Source: Mycobacterium sp. (GTDB taxonomy: Bacteria; Actinomycetota; Actinomycetes; Mycobacteriales; Mycobacteriaceae). Taken from it: DNA of 49,359 nucleotides. Under the pieces are notes generated by a model that searched no databases, was not told the DNA's origin, and saw nothing but the letters and a program-made list of their open reading frames with translations. The translations under genes and the position numbers were made by a program. Positions 34,239-42,831 of this stretch are shown in pieces (the stretch's first letter is position 1; every line of letters starts with the position of its first letter). The stretch covers positions 1 to 49,359 of the forward strand of contig JAOPUT010000152.1 in the NCBI GenBank assembly GCA_025963385.1, given 5' to 3'.

Positions 34239-34661
34239 ATGCCGACAGACCGCCGCGGTTCGATGGGCGAAGGTGGCGCGGCGTTCACCGACGTCGAATT
34301 CCACTTCCTCGCATCGATCGGGCACGGCCGATTGGTCACCATCGGACCCGATGGAGCGCCGCAAGTCCACCCGACTGCCTTCGCCGTTGATGCCGACTCT
34401 GGTTCGCTCGAGATCAGCGGAAGCCAGTTACGCGACTCTCAGAAATACCGAAACGTACGACGCGATCCCCGGGTCTCCCTCACCGTCGAGGATCCTTCTC
34501 ATCCACTACGGGGATTCGATGACCGAGACGGCCGCGGCGTGGAGATACATGGCTTCGCCGAGCTCTCCGAGCGATCCGGCGTCGACATCATCCTGATCCA
34601 CCCCGTGAGGCTCGAGCTCTGGAATGTGCAGGACATCGGGCATCGCAGCCGATTCACCTAA
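34239..34661 (+). CDS. PPOX-class F420-dependent oxidoreductase
   Basis: A 140-residue split-barrel flavin/F420-binding protein. The pattern FTDVEFHFLASIGHGRLVT, then IGPDGAPQVHPTAF, GSLEISGSQLRDSQKYRNV and RRDPRVSLTVEDP is characteristic of PPOX-class F420-dependent enzymes of actinobacteria. The ending VRLELWNV is also typical. It probably uses the deazaflavin F420H2 to reduce an unknown substrate in the cytoplasm. ATG 34239 is preceded by a -10 at leaderless spacing; ATG 34263 (M-G-E-G-G) is an alternative. PPOX-type proteins occur in the M. tuberculosis DosR regulon, and a DosR box lies 370 bp upstream, but the link is uncertain. Confidence 0.85.
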   Translation: MPTDRRGSMGEGGAAFTDVEFHFLASIGHGRLVTIGPDGAPQVHPTAFAVDADSGSLEISGSQLRDSQKYRNVRRDPRVSLTVEDPSHPLRGFDDRDGRGVEIHGFAELSERSGVDIILIHPVRLELWNVQDIGHRSRFT

Positions 34662-34744
34662 CCGAAGACGGAATCACGTGGACGGTCCGATCTGCGCCGA
34701 GTCGAACGGACACGTGACCAGACATCGTCTGATTGATTGTGCAC

Positions 34745-34754
34745 TTGTCTACAA
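34745..34754. promoter_or_regulatory. GntR-type operator A (TTGTCTACAA)
   Basis: TTGTCTACAA is a TTGT-nn-ACAA palindrome of the FadR/GntR kind, 91 bases before the DapA-family start. Three near-identical copies lie before the permease, gntR and SDR genes. Confidence 0.6.
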
Positions 34755-34844
34755 TTTGCAATCTTGTTACAGTCGTGCCGGGCGGATGAACTCCCAACAC
34801 ACTCGGCGGGCGGTACCGGTACCGCACAAGACGAAGGAACAACC

Positions 34845-35738
34845 ATGACCACGAAGCTCAGCGGCATCCTTGCTGCCGTCTCGACCCCGTTCGATGCGAG
34901 CGGCGCCGTCGACGAAGGCGCGCTGCGCAACCACGTCGACTTTCTCATCGGCAACGGCCTGCACGGTCTGGTCCCCGGCGGTAGTACCGGTGAGTTCGCG
35001 GCGCTGACATCCTCAGAGCGCAAGAGGGTCAATGAGGTCGTCATCGAGCAAGCCGACGGCCGGGTCCCCGTTGCCCCGCAGACCGGGTCGACCAGCACCG
35101 CCGAGGCCATCGAACTGTCGAAGCACGCCGCCGCGGCGGGTGCTGACGCGGTGTTGCTAGTACAGCCCTACTACGAGGCGCCGACTCGTCACGAGGTCAT
35201 CGAATACTTCGCGACCGTGGGCGAGGCCGCAGGCGTTCCCGTGATCGCCTACAACCTGCCAGGGGTGACCGGCATGAATCTGGACCGCGCGTTCTACCGC
35301 GAACTCTTCGAGCGCACCGACGTCGTCAAATACGTCAAGGACACGTCGGGTTCGATCGAGCAGGCCTTCGACTTGATCTTCAATCTGGGCGACGCCATCG
35401 ACACCTTCGTCGGGTGGGACACCATCGTCCTGCCAGCGTTCCTGGCGGGCGCTTCCGGATCCATCTGGGGTGCACCGAACTTCGCTCCCAAGGAGTGCGT
35501 CGCCATCTATGACTTGGCCAAGCAGGGCAAGACCGCCGAGGCGTTCGACATCTTCAAGCGGCTGTGGAACGTGTTCGACTTCCTCGGCAAGGAGGGTTAC
35601 GCCGTTTCCACCAAGGCAGCCGCGGCCGCCGTCGGTGTGAACCTCGGGGCCCCGCGCGCCCCCTACGGCGAGTTGTCCGCCGAGAAGACCGACGAACTAC
35701 GCAAGCTCATCGCCGACACCGGTCTCAACTACTCCTGA
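34845..35738 (+). CDS. Dihydrodipicolinate-synthase (DapA/NanA) family lyase or dehydratase
   Basis: A 297-residue TIM-barrel class I aldolase-type protein. The pyruvate-binding loop reads GGSTGEF (residues about 45-51), the catalytic Tyr is Tyr136 (AYNLPG) and the Schiff-base Lys is Lys165 (KYVKDTSG). Lysine biosynthesis is unlikely because the gene lies in a catabolic island. Family members that fit are 4-hydroxy-pyrroline-2-carboxylate deaminase and L-2-keto-3-deoxypentonate dehydratase, both of which make 2-oxoglutarate semialdehyde, or a keto-deoxy-sugar-acid aldolase. ATG 34845 follows GAAGGAA. It is the first gene behind operator A. Confidence 0.88.
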   Translation: MTTKLSGILAAVSTPFDASGAVDEGALRNHVDFLIGNGLHGLVPGGSTGEFAALTSSERKRVNEVVIEQADGRVPVAPQTGSTSTAEAIELSKHAAAAGADAVLLVQPYYEAPTRHEVIEYFATVGEAAGVPVIAYNLPGVTGMNLDRAFYRELFERTDVVKYVKDTSGSIEQAFDLIFNLGDAIDTFVGWDTIVLPAFLAGASGSIWGAPNFAPKECVAIYDLAKQGKTAEAFDIFKRLWNVFDFLGKEGYAVSTKAAAAAVGVNLGAPRAPYGELSAEKTDELRKLIADTGLNYS

Positions 35739-35862
35739 GCCGCCCGGACCAGCGGGACTCGTAGACCCGACACACGTCGCCATCGGCGCGAGGCAGGATG
35801 ACAGGTAAGCGAATACCGCTGCGGTGCCCGCCACCGGAGCCGAACACGGTGGGAGGGTCCCG

Positions 35863-36894
35863 GTGCGGTGGAGTCGAATGGTCAACGTCGTGAAATGTCA
35901 CGTCGGCGGCGAGGTGAACAACGTGGTGACCGGTGGGATCGGCGACGTACCGGGGTCCACCGTGTTCGAGAAGATGAAGTACTTCCGTGATCACGACGAC
36001 GATCTACGCAAACTGCTGCTGCACGAACCGCGCGGAGCGGTGACCCACTGCGTCAACTACATCGTTCCGGCGAGTGATCCGGAAGCCCAATTCGGCTACG
36101 TCATCGCCGAATCGACCGAGTACCCGGCGATGTCTGGTTCCAACACCATGTGTGTGACGACGGCACTGCTGGAGACCGGGATGATCCGCATGGTGGAACC
36201 CTTCACCGACATCGTGTTGGAAGCTCCTGCCGGACGCATCCGGATCCGCTGCGCTTGCAAGGACGGCAAGGTCACCAGCGTCGACTTCGAGAACCAACCG
36301 GCATTCGCCTACGAGATCAGCGTTCCGCTGGAACTCGACGGGTATCCGACGCTCACGGTCGATGTCGCTTGGGGTGGCATGACCTATGTTCTGGCCGAGG
36401 CCGCCGAATTGGGATTTGGCTTGACACCCGATGAGGCCGGCGATCTGTGCGATCTGGGCCAACGTTTGAAGACCGCTGCGGCCGAACAGATCCCGGTCCA
36501 TCACCCGACCAATCCGGAGTTCGCGGGCATCACCCAGACCGAGATCGTCGGGCCGCTCACGCACAACGACGGTGTTCTCACTTCGCGCAATGCCGTGATC
36601 GTGTCGCCGGGACGGTTGGACCGCTCTCCCTGCGGAACCGGCACCTCAGCGCGCCTAGCGGTGTTGAAGGCCAAGGGGTTGATCAGTGCGGGTGAGCCAT
36701 TCGTTCACGAATCCGTACTGGGGTCACAGTTCGTCGGCGTCATCGACCGACTCACGACGGTGGGGCCCTACGACGCCATCGTCCCGCGGATCAGCGGGCA
36801 GGCCTACATCACCGAGATCAGTCAGGTCGGTCTCGACCCCGCCGATCCCTTCCCGACGGGCTACACCCTGTCGGACACGTGGCCGACCGGATAG
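35863..36894 (+). CDS. Proline racemase superfamily enzyme with Ser/Cys active site
   Basis: A 343-residue protein of the proline racemase/4-hydroxyproline 2-epimerase/trans-3-hydroxyproline dehydratase superfamily. The second catalytic Cys is present (Cys257 in RSPCGTGTSAR). The first site, usually MCGHN in racemases, reads MSGSN with Ser91, and its His is replaced by Ser. Ser/Cys members of this superfamily are reported to have both dehydratase and epimerase activity on hydroxyprolines. GTG 35863 is chosen because GGGAGGG lies five bases upstream. It follows the DapA-family gene by 124 bp, probably in one transcript. Confidence 0.87.
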   Translation: MRWSRMVNVVKCHVGGEVNNVVTGGIGDVPGSTVFEKMKYFRDHDDDLRKLLLHEPRGAVTHCVNYIVPASDPEAQFGYVIAESTEYPAMSGSNTMCVTTALLETGMIRMVEPFTDIVLEAPAGRIRIRCACKDGKVTSVDFENQPAFAYEISVPLELDGYPTLTVDVAWGGMTYVLAEAAELGFGLTPDEAGDLCDLGQRLKTAAAEQIPVHHPTNPEFAGITQTEIVGPLTHNDGVLTSRNAVIVSPGRLDRSPCGTGTSARLAVLKAKGLISAGEPFVHESVLGSQFVGVIDRLTTVGPYDAIVPRISGQAYITEISQVGLDPADPFPTGYTLSDTWPTG

Positions 36895-36920
36895 CGCAGC
36901 GCCGGTGCCCGAGGTCCCTC

Positions 36921-37046
36921 ATGCTGGTCGGTGTGGACGTCGCCTCGCCGCATTGGGACGCGCGGGAAGCCTTCGTCGCCCTTCATCAACCCTGGCGACA
37001 CGCGGATCTGGTGGTGGCGAGCGACTCCACACCCGATAGTCGGTAA
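36921..37046 (+). CDS. Possible small ORF or gene tail (41 aa)
   Basis: A 41-codon frame begins MLVGVDVASPHWDAREAF and ends ASDSTPDSR, with coding-like third-position GC. It sits between the racemase-family and PLP-enzyme genes. It has only a weak ribosome site (GAGG). It may be the tail of a lost gene; no family is recognised. Confidence 0.25.
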   Translation: MLVGVDVASPHWDAREAFVALHQPWRHADLVVASDSTPDSR

Positions 37047-37071
37047 TACCCACACAACGAGAGCGCTTCGC

Positions 37072-38097
37072 ATGCCCCGAACTCGAGCTGAATTGGCCCA
37101 GGCCCTCGCGCGGCAACCGCGCGTCACCCTGGCCACATTGCCCACCCCCCTGATTCATGCCCCGCGGTTCTCCTCGGCTGTCGGCGGCGAGGTCTGGATC
37201 AAGCGCGACGACTTGACGGGACTAGCGCTGGGCGGCAACAAGGCACGCAAGATCGAATATCTCTTCGGCCGCGCCGCTGCCGACGGCGCCGTCGACACGG
37301 TGGTGACAGTTGGTGCGCCCCAATCGAATCACGCCCGTACCGTGGCCGCTGCCGCTCGTCTGATGGGGTGGGAGTGTCACCTGATGCTCGGTGGCGATCG
37401 TCCCGCTCGTCCGACCGGCAACCTGGTCCTGGACGTCGCATTACACGCGACCCTGCACTTCGCCGGAACCCAGGACTGGAACGAACTCGATGCCAAGGCC
37501 CGCCACCTCTCCACGGAACTCGACAGACGAGGCCGGCGGACGGTCATGATCCCGATGGGGGGATCGACGCCGACCGGCGCCCTGGGCTTCGTCGCGGCCT
37601 ACCTCGAGTTGCTCGACCAGCTCGACGGTCTCGGGGTCACACCCTCCTCGATCATCCACGCGACCTCGACCGGGGGGACGCAGGCGGGACTGGATTACGC
37701 CCACCGCGTGTTGGGTCACGGTCCCGAGGTCATCGGTGTCGGCGTCGCCAAGACGCAGACTGATCTGACCCGAGAGGTCACCTCCCTGGAGGGGGGCCTG
37801 ACACAGATTCTCGGTTTGGAACCCGGCGTGATCGCGCCGACCGTCTTGACCGGCTATCTCGGCGAGGCCTACGCGTCTCCAACCACCGGCGGGCAGAACG
37901 CGTTCGACCTCCTCGCGAAGTCCGAAGCGGTGCTTACGGATTCGGTGTACAGCGCAAAGGGGTTGCACGCGGTCGTCGATCGAGCAGCCGGTGCGCGCGA
38001 GCCCATCGTCTTCTGGCACACCGGCGGCATACCCGCGCTGTTCTCCGACACGGCAGGCATCTACGAGTGGGGCCAGTACGGCGCCGCCACGCCCTGA
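37072..38097 (+). CDS. D-cysteine desulfhydrase / ACC deaminase family PLP enzyme
   Basis: A 341-residue fold-type II PLP enzyme. The PLP lysine is Lys57 in LGGNKARK, followed by VTVGAPQSNHARTVAAAA, which holds the phosphate and substrate carboxylate. STGGTQAGLDYA supplies the glycine-rich phosphate loop, and WHTGGIPALFSD closes the site. These features are shared by D-cysteine desulfhydrase (DcyD) and ACC deaminase. It should release ammonia from a D-amino or cyclic amino acid by beta-elimination or ring opening. It probably belongs to the DapA/racemase transcript under operator A. Confidence 0.88.
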   Translation: MPRTRAELAQALARQPRVTLATLPTPLIHAPRFSSAVGGEVWIKRDDLTGLALGGNKARKIEYLFGRAAADGAVDTVVTVGAPQSNHARTVAAAARLMGWECHLMLGGDRPARPTGNLVLDVALHATLHFAGTQDWNELDAKARHLSTELDRRGRRTVMIPMGGSTPTGALGFVAAYLELLDQLDGLGVTPSSIIHATSTGGTQAGLDYAHRVLGHGPEVIGVGVAKTQTDLTREVTSLEGGLTQILGLEPGVIAPTVLTGYLGEAYASPTTGGQNAFDLLAKSEAVLTDSVYSAKGLHAVVDRAAGAREPIVFWHTGGIPALFSDTAGIYEWGQYGAATP

Positions 38098-38129
38098 AAT
38101 CGACACCACCGGATCGGAAGACCATCGAG

Positions 38130-38330
38130 AGGGTCCACACGCCTGCAGCCAGCGCAGCGATGCCCGGTAGTTCCTCGCCACGGGCGGCGCTCGTGGGCTT
38201 GCCTGCGTCGAGCGTCTCGAGTCGCGCCTGTTCGTCGATGATGTCCTCTATGAGGTCGACGAGCCGGTGCAGGATCGCCGATTCGCTCTCCCGGGGTGCG
38301 AGCGGACCAGGCAGGAAAAAGCCGCCCGGA
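38130..38330 (-). pseudogene. Fragment of an aldehyde dehydrogenase
   Basis: On the minus strand the frame reads ILHRLVDLIEDIIDEQARLE, TLDAGKPTSAARGEELPGI. This matches the N-terminal ALDH pattern (LADLL...ARIESVDAGKP...ELPGI) of the intact gene 600 bp away at 38883-40316, but with enough difference to be a separate paralogue. Neither start, NAD site nor catalytic Cys remains. The frame follows directly, in phase, behind the stop of the small gene at 38363-38725. Confidence 0.65.
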
Positions 38331-38362
38331 GGTACCTTGGTCGATCGCCAGGACCGCCACGA

Positions 38363-38725
38363 TCAAAGTCCGTCCGGCGTCGGTGAATTGGGATGGAACT
38401 GGTAGTGAGCGTCGGCGTCGTCGATCCGCCAGACATCGACGTCGCCGTCGATGAAGGACACCAGCCAGCACTGGCCAGCCGGTGAGGGCACCATCATGGT
38501 GATCTGGGCCCAGGTGGTGTAACGCCCAGTGCGGTTGTCGATCCGGCGGACGTGCTGGCCGACGACCGCGGACTCCACCGCAACGCTGCGGTCCCTCTCC
38601 CGTCGAGCGCGCACGTCGTCCATCAGGGTGACCGCGGCTCGCCCCGCGTCGGACGGTGATGGCGTCGTCGACGACGAGCGAGGTGGGGAGACGGCGAGTC
38701 CCTGCTCGTCGGGTGTGATCGTCAC
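38363..38725 (-). CDS. Small hypothetical protein (120 aa)
   Basis: A 120-residue protein from GTG 38725, which has an excellent ribosome site (GGAGGT six bases before). The N-terminal 35 residues are Ser/Thr/Pro-rich; the rest reads QHVRRIDNRTGRYTTWAQI and WLVSFIDGDVDVWRIDDADA, a compact beta-rich pattern. No known family is recognised. It lies downstream of the aldehyde dehydrogenase on the same strand, with about 157 bp between them, so it may be transcribed separately. Confidence 0.6.
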   Translation of the reverse strand: MTITPDEQGLAVSPPRSSSTTPSPSDAGRAAVTLMDDVRARRERDRSVAVESAVVGQHVRRIDNRTGRYTTWAQITMMVPSPAGQCWLVSFIDGDVDVWRIDDADAHYQFHPNSPTPDGL

Positions 38726-38882
38726 GGTTGACCTCCGATTCTCCCCTAGCCCAGCCGCATTCGCCGACGCTGCCAATCGAACGTCGACCAGTAGGCGGCC
38801 CGTGCGCGCCGCGTGATCCGCCGGGGTGGCGTCGATGCTGAGGAGTCGACCAACGGCGCCACCGGGGGGACCACGGCTGGTG

Positions 38883-40316
38883 CTAGGCCGTGCTCAAGGT
38901 GACCAATTTCGTCCGGGTGAATTCCTCGAGTCCGGCGAGGCCACCTTCCTTGCCGAGCCCCGATGCGCGGAAGCCGCCCAGGGGAACTTCGGGGCCGACC
39001 ACCATGTGCGTGTTCACCCAGACGATGCCGGTGTCGAGCGCGCCGACACAGCGCAGTCCGCGGGCCAAGTCACGGGTCCACACCGACGAGGCCAGGCCCT
39101 GGGCCACCGAATTGGCCTTGGCCAGTGCGTCGCCTTCGTCGGTGAAGGTTTGCACGGTGGCCACGGGCCCGAAGATCTCCTCGGTGACCAGTTCGTCGTC
39201 GTCGCCGACTCCGGTGATCAGGGTGGGCTGGAAGAAGAATCCCGGCCGATCGACCGCCGATCCACCCGTCACAACGGTCGCCGACGGTGACCTGTTGGCG
39301 ACCAGCTTGGCCACCCGGTCGCGTTGCACTTCCGAGATCAAGGGCCCCAAAGTCGTGGCCGGGTCGGACGTGTCGCCGAGGACTGCCTGCTCGAGACTGG
39401 CGGCGAGCCGATCGACGAATTCGTCGTGCAGCGATTCGGCGACCAGGATCCGGGTTGCCGACATGCATTCCTGTCCGGCGTTGAACAGGATTCCGTTGGT
39501 GAGCGAGGGCAACGCTTGAGCGAGGTCGACGTCGTCGAACACGATGACCGGTGAGTTGCCGCCGAGTTCGAGGACCACGCGTTTGGCTTGCGCTCCGGCA
39601 ACCGATCCGATGTTCTCCCCGGCGCGGGTCGAACCGGTGAACGACACCAAGTTGACGTCGGGATGTTTGACCAGGGCCTCGCCGGTGACCGCGCCGCGGC
39701 CGTTGACGACGTTCACCACGCCCGGGGGGAGCACTTGTTGCGCCATTTCGATGAAACGACTCGTGCCAAGGGGAGTGTTCTCTGCGGGTTTGATTACGAC
39801 GGTGTTGCCCGCGATCAGGGCGGGCGCGATCTTCCACACTGCCTGCCACAGTGGGAAGTTCCACGGTGTGATGCCGGCAACGACGCCGATGGGTTCGCGG
39901 CGTACGTAACTGGTGGTGCCGGCGGCGAACTCGCCGGCGGCTTGAGCGGCCAGGACGCGACCCGCTCCGGCGAAGTGCCGCAACGCTCCCAGAATTCCTG
40001 GCAACTCTTCGTCGGTGGCCACGGTGATCGGCTTGCCGGCGTCGACGGATTCGATCCGGGCGAATTCCGCGAGGTTGCGCGCCAACAGGTCGGCCAGGGC
40101 GTGCAGCGCCTCGGATCGTTGGCCGGGAGGCTTGGCCGCCCAGGCGGGAAAGGCCGCCTTGGCCGCCGCGACCGCGTCGTCGACGTCGCCGGGAGTCGAC
40201 TCGGTGAAGCGGGCGACGACCTCGCCGGTGCTGGGATCGAGAACCTCCAGGGTGTTAGTGGAGGAGCCGACGACGGACTTGCCGTCGATTACGTTGGGCA
40301 CCGTCATCAGTGTCAT
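38883..40316 (-). CDS. Aldehyde dehydrogenase (possible 2-oxoglutarate semialdehyde type)
   Basis: A 477-residue NAD(P)-dependent ALDH with the catalytic Cys284 (FNAGQECMSA), general-base Glu250 (LELGGNSP), the Asn of TPWNFPL, coenzyme loop FTGSTRAG and the closing EEIFGPV. It resembles gamma-aminobutyraldehyde/betaine-aldehyde dehydrogenases (PatD-like). In this island it is the natural candidate to oxidise the semialdehyde made by the DapA-family enzyme, for example 2-oxoglutarate semialdehyde to 2-oxoglutarate (inference). ATG 40316 follows GAAAGGT. It is the last gene of the permease-oxidase-enolase-ALDH run. Confidence 0.92.
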   Translation of the reverse strand: MTLMTVPNVIDGKSVVGSSTNTLEVLDPSTGEVVARFTESTPGDVDDAVAAAKAAFPAWAAKPPGQRSEALHALADLLARNLAEFARIESVDAGKPITVATDEELPGILGALRHFAGAGRVLAAQAAGEFAAGTTSYVRREPIGVVAGITPWNFPLWQAVWKIAPALIAGNTVVIKPAENTPLGTSRFIEMAQQVLPPGVVNVVNGRGAVTGEALVKHPDVNLVSFTGSTRAGENIGSVAGAQAKRVVLELGGNSPVIVFDDVDLAQALPSLTNGILFNAGQECMSATRILVAESLHDEFVDRLAASLEQAVLGDTSDPATTLGPLISEVQRDRVAKLVANRSPSATVVTGGSAVDRPGFFFQPTLITGVGDDDELVTEEIFGPVATVQTFTDEGDALAKANSVAQGLASSVWTRDLARGLRCVGALDTGIVWVNTHMVVGPEVPLGGFRASGLGKEGGLAGLEEFTRTKLVTLSTA

Positions 40317-40362
40317 GGGTTTACCTTTCGGGTTGTCAGCTTGCTTGATCGAAGACGGGTCG

Positions 40363-41493
40363 CTACTCGGCGATGGTCAGGACGAAACTCGGGTCCCCAA
40401 AGAGCGCTTCGTCCACGGAGACACCCAGGCCGGGCGCGTCGTCGACGACGACCTTCCCCGCGGTCATCGCGGGTCCCGTGGCCCCCGGGTGGTGTTGGTA
40501 GGAAATGGTCATGTGGGAGCCCATGAAGTAGGACACGCCGAGAAACCGTCGGGGGTCGATGCTGGCGGCGAGCTGTGCCATCGCGCCGGTGGCCAGGTCG
40601 GCGCCCTGGGGTTCGTCGACCATGATCATGATCCCGGTCGCTTCCGCCAGGTCGCGAATGCGGGCGGCCTTGGTCAGTCCTCCCACGCGGCTGATCTTCA
40701 AGTTCAGTGCGTCGACGACGCCGAGGCGGTGACCGGTCAGGACGTCCTCGTAGGTTTGGCCGCTTTCGTCCATCATCAGGGGCAGCGTGCTGTGCCGGGC
40801 GACGAGGGCGAGCTCGGTCATGCTGGCACACGGCTGTTCGACGTAGGTGTCGACGTCGCGGATGCCCTGCAGGTACCGCTTGGCTTGACCGACGGTCCAC
40901 CCGCGGTTGGCGTCGCTGGTCATGAACTCCGACACGTCGGCGACTGCGCTGGCGACGGCGCGCGTGCGTGCCGCGTCCTCGACTGGGTCGTCACCCAACT
41001 TCAACTGAAAGCGCCGCAAGCCCCCGTCGGCGAGGGATAGAGCTTCCTCGGCCATTCGTTGAGGCGAGGCGAGACTGATTGCCTGGAAGGCGCCGAGTTC
41101 ACGCTGTTTCATCCCGCCGAGCAAAGTGGCGACCGGCAATCCGAGGAGCTTGCCACGAAGGTCCCACATTGCGGTGTCGATGGCGGCCTTGCCGGGGAGG
41201 TGACCGATCAGCAGGGAGTCCATCCCGTCGACGAGCACGCCCGCCTCCATCGGATCGCAACTCAGCACGAAAGGCGCAAGTTCCCTGACGGTTTCGCGTG
41301 CACTGCCAGGAAAGCCGTTGAGATAGTTGCCGCCCAATGTTCCAGCCTCGCCCCAACCGGTCGTGCCGTCGTCGGCGGTGAGTTTGACGACGATGGCGGG
41401 GAAGGCGCTGAGGTCGCGTCCGTGCGACATGACGTAGGAACCTCCCGCTGCGGGGATGTCGACGGTAAAACACGAAATACTAAGCAGTTTCAT
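40363..41493 (-). CDS. Enolase-superfamily enzyme, MLE subgroup (epimerase/dehydratase/cycloisomerase)
   Basis: A 376-residue mandelate racemase/muconate lactonising enzyme-type protein. Residues 1-125 form the capping domain, then a barrel with metal ligands Asp194 (SDANRGW), Glu219 (YVEQP) and Asp242 (MMDESG). The acid/base pair is Lys165 and Lys266 (NLKISRVGG), as in the MLE subgroup. The KxK motif is changed to Q-L-K, the first Lys being Gln163. Known MLE-type activities include cycloisomerases, dipeptide or hydroxyproline-betaine epimerases and cis-3-hydroxyproline dehydratase. It overlaps neither neighbour and starts 24 bp after the oxidase. Confidence 0.88.
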   Translation of the reverse strand: MKLLSISCFTVDIPAAGGSYVMSHGRDLSAFPAIVVKLTADDGTTGWGEAGTLGGNYLNGFPGSARETVRELAPFVLSCDPMEAGVLVDGMDSLLIGHLPGKAAIDTAMWDLRGKLLGLPVATLLGGMKQRELGAFQAISLASPQRMAEEALSLADGGLRRFQLKLGDDPVEDAARTRAVASAVADVSEFMTSDANRGWTVGQAKRYLQGIRDVDTYVEQPCASMTELALVARHSTLPLMMDESGQTYEDVLTGHRLGVVDALNLKISRVGGLTKAARIRDLAEATGIMIMVDEPQGADLATGAMAQLAASIDPRRFLGVSYFMGSHMTISYQHHPGATGPAMTAGKVVVDDAPGLGVSVDEALFGDPSFVLTIAE

Positions 41494-41517
41494 GACCTCG
41501 GTCTCTCGTTGAGGGTG

Positions 41518-42765
41518 CTAGGCGAAGAGGGTTGATAGGTAGGGCGACAGGAAGGTGCCGCGCGGGTCGAGCTCCTTGCGCACGGCCTCGAAGTCGCCAA
41601 GTCGGGGAAACAGCTGCGCGATGCGCTCACGCGACATGAAGTTGAGCTTCCCCCAGTGCGGGCGGGCGTCGAAGTCGTCGAGGGTCGCGGCGACGTCGGC
41701 GAGAAAGCCCATGTAGTCCTTGTCTTCGTGCCCGCAGATGGAGATCGAGATGGACGGGCGAAGATGAAACGGGGACAGATGGGCATGGTCGGCGGCGATC
41801 GATCGCACCTCGATGGGGTAGAGCTGGTCAGGGTACTTCGTCAGGATCAGCTGCCGCACCGCTTGGAACGCGGCCAAGCCGTCCTCGTAGGGCACGAAGT
41901 ATTCGAGTTCCCGATTGACGATCACGCCCTCGAAGTCCGGGTCGGGATAGATCCGGTACGGCCGGTCGACCCGCCGATACGCAGGGTCGGGCACGGTACT
42001 GAGCGATACCCGCGGCACCTCGTCGTAGAGCTTGACCAAGGCGCAGTCACCCGGGCCGACCGGCGACGGCCAGTCCATGAACAGCGATCCTGGAGAGCCC
42101 GCGTAGGGCATCCAGAAGAAGGAGAAGTGGCGGCGGTTCGCCATTTCGTCATAGAACCGTTCGAGAAGCTTTGCAAATGGCCAGTATTCGATGTTCTCCG
42201 CCAGACCGAATGCGTCGCGCACTTCCAGCTCGACCTCGGTGATGACGCCGAGCATTCCCATCGCCACCCGTGCTGCGGCCAGCATCTGCGGTTCGTCCGT
42301 GCCGATCTCGCGAACCTCGCCGGTGGCGATGACGACCCGAAACTTGGTCGCCATCGCCGAGAAGCATTGCTGGGCGGCTCCCGAGCCGTGCGTCGCCGTG
42401 CTGATCGCACCCGCGATCTGTTGGGTGTCGATGTCCCCTTGATTCTTCAGGCACAGCCGAGCAGCCCAGAGCGGGTCCCCCATTTGTCGAATCGTCGTTC
42501 CGCCGGCGACGGTGACGCGGTGGCGGCCGGCATCGATCGCGGTGATCCCGGACATCTGGTCCAGACAGAGAATCACTCCGTCAGTCACCGATAGCGGGGA
42601 AAAGGAGTGCCCCGCCCCGACGACCCGTACCTTGAGTCCTTCGTTCGTCGCTGCCGTGACGGCGTCCTGAACGTCGGCTTCGGTCTGCGGATGCAGGATC
42701 CGTCGGGGCGAGCACTGCTGGTTACCGGCCCAGTTGGACCAGTGTGCATGCGCAATGCTGGTCAT
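41518..42765 (-). CDS. FAD-linked oxidase, D-arabinono-lactone oxidase (ALO) type
   Basis: A 415-residue VAO-fold flavoprotein. The FAD domain carries VVGAGHSFSP, where His53 corresponds to the covalent flavin His of aldonolactone and alditol oxidases, and ATHGSGA further on. The C-terminal ALO domain contains the hallmark HWGK in RPHWGKLNF and ends PRGTFLSPYL. Family members oxidise sugar lactones (L-gulono- or D-arabinono-lactone) or alditols. No signal peptide is visible. It lies 66 bp behind the permease and ahead of the enolase-type gene in one operon. Its presence argues for a sugar or sugar-acid step in the pathway. Confidence 0.88.
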   Translation of the reverse strand: MTSIAHAHWSNWAGNQQCSPRRILHPQTEADVQDAVTAATNEGLKVRVVGAGHSFSPLSVTDGVILCLDQMSGITAIDAGRHRVTVAGGTTIRQMGDPLWAARLCLKNQGDIDTQQIAGAISTATHGSGAAQQCFSAMATKFRVVIATGEVREIGTDEPQMLAAARVAMGMLGVITEVELEVRDAFGLAENIEYWPFAKLLERFYDEMANRRHFSFFWMPYAGSPGSLFMDWPSPVGPGDCALVKLYDEVPRVSLSTVPDPAYRRVDRPYRIYPDPDFEGVIVNRELEYFVPYEDGLAAFQAVRQLILTKYPDQLYPIEVRSIAADHAHLSPFHLRPSISISICGHEDKDYMGFLADVAATLDDFDARPHWGKLNFMSRERIAQLFPRLGDFEAVRKELDPRGTFLSPYLSTLFA

Positions 42766-42831
42766 GGCTTCTTGACTCCATTCGTGGTGTGGCGGCGGCC
42801 AATTGCTTTGGGGCCCTGCCGACTGGTGGGC

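Noticed and set aside
34845..38097. Firm naming of the DapA-racemase-PLP genes as a trans-4-hydroxyproline pathway
   Set aside because: A typical D-hydroxyproline oxidase (DadA- or FAD-DAO-type) gene is not present, and the ALO and GMC oxidases point to sugar-type substrates. The assignment is left open.
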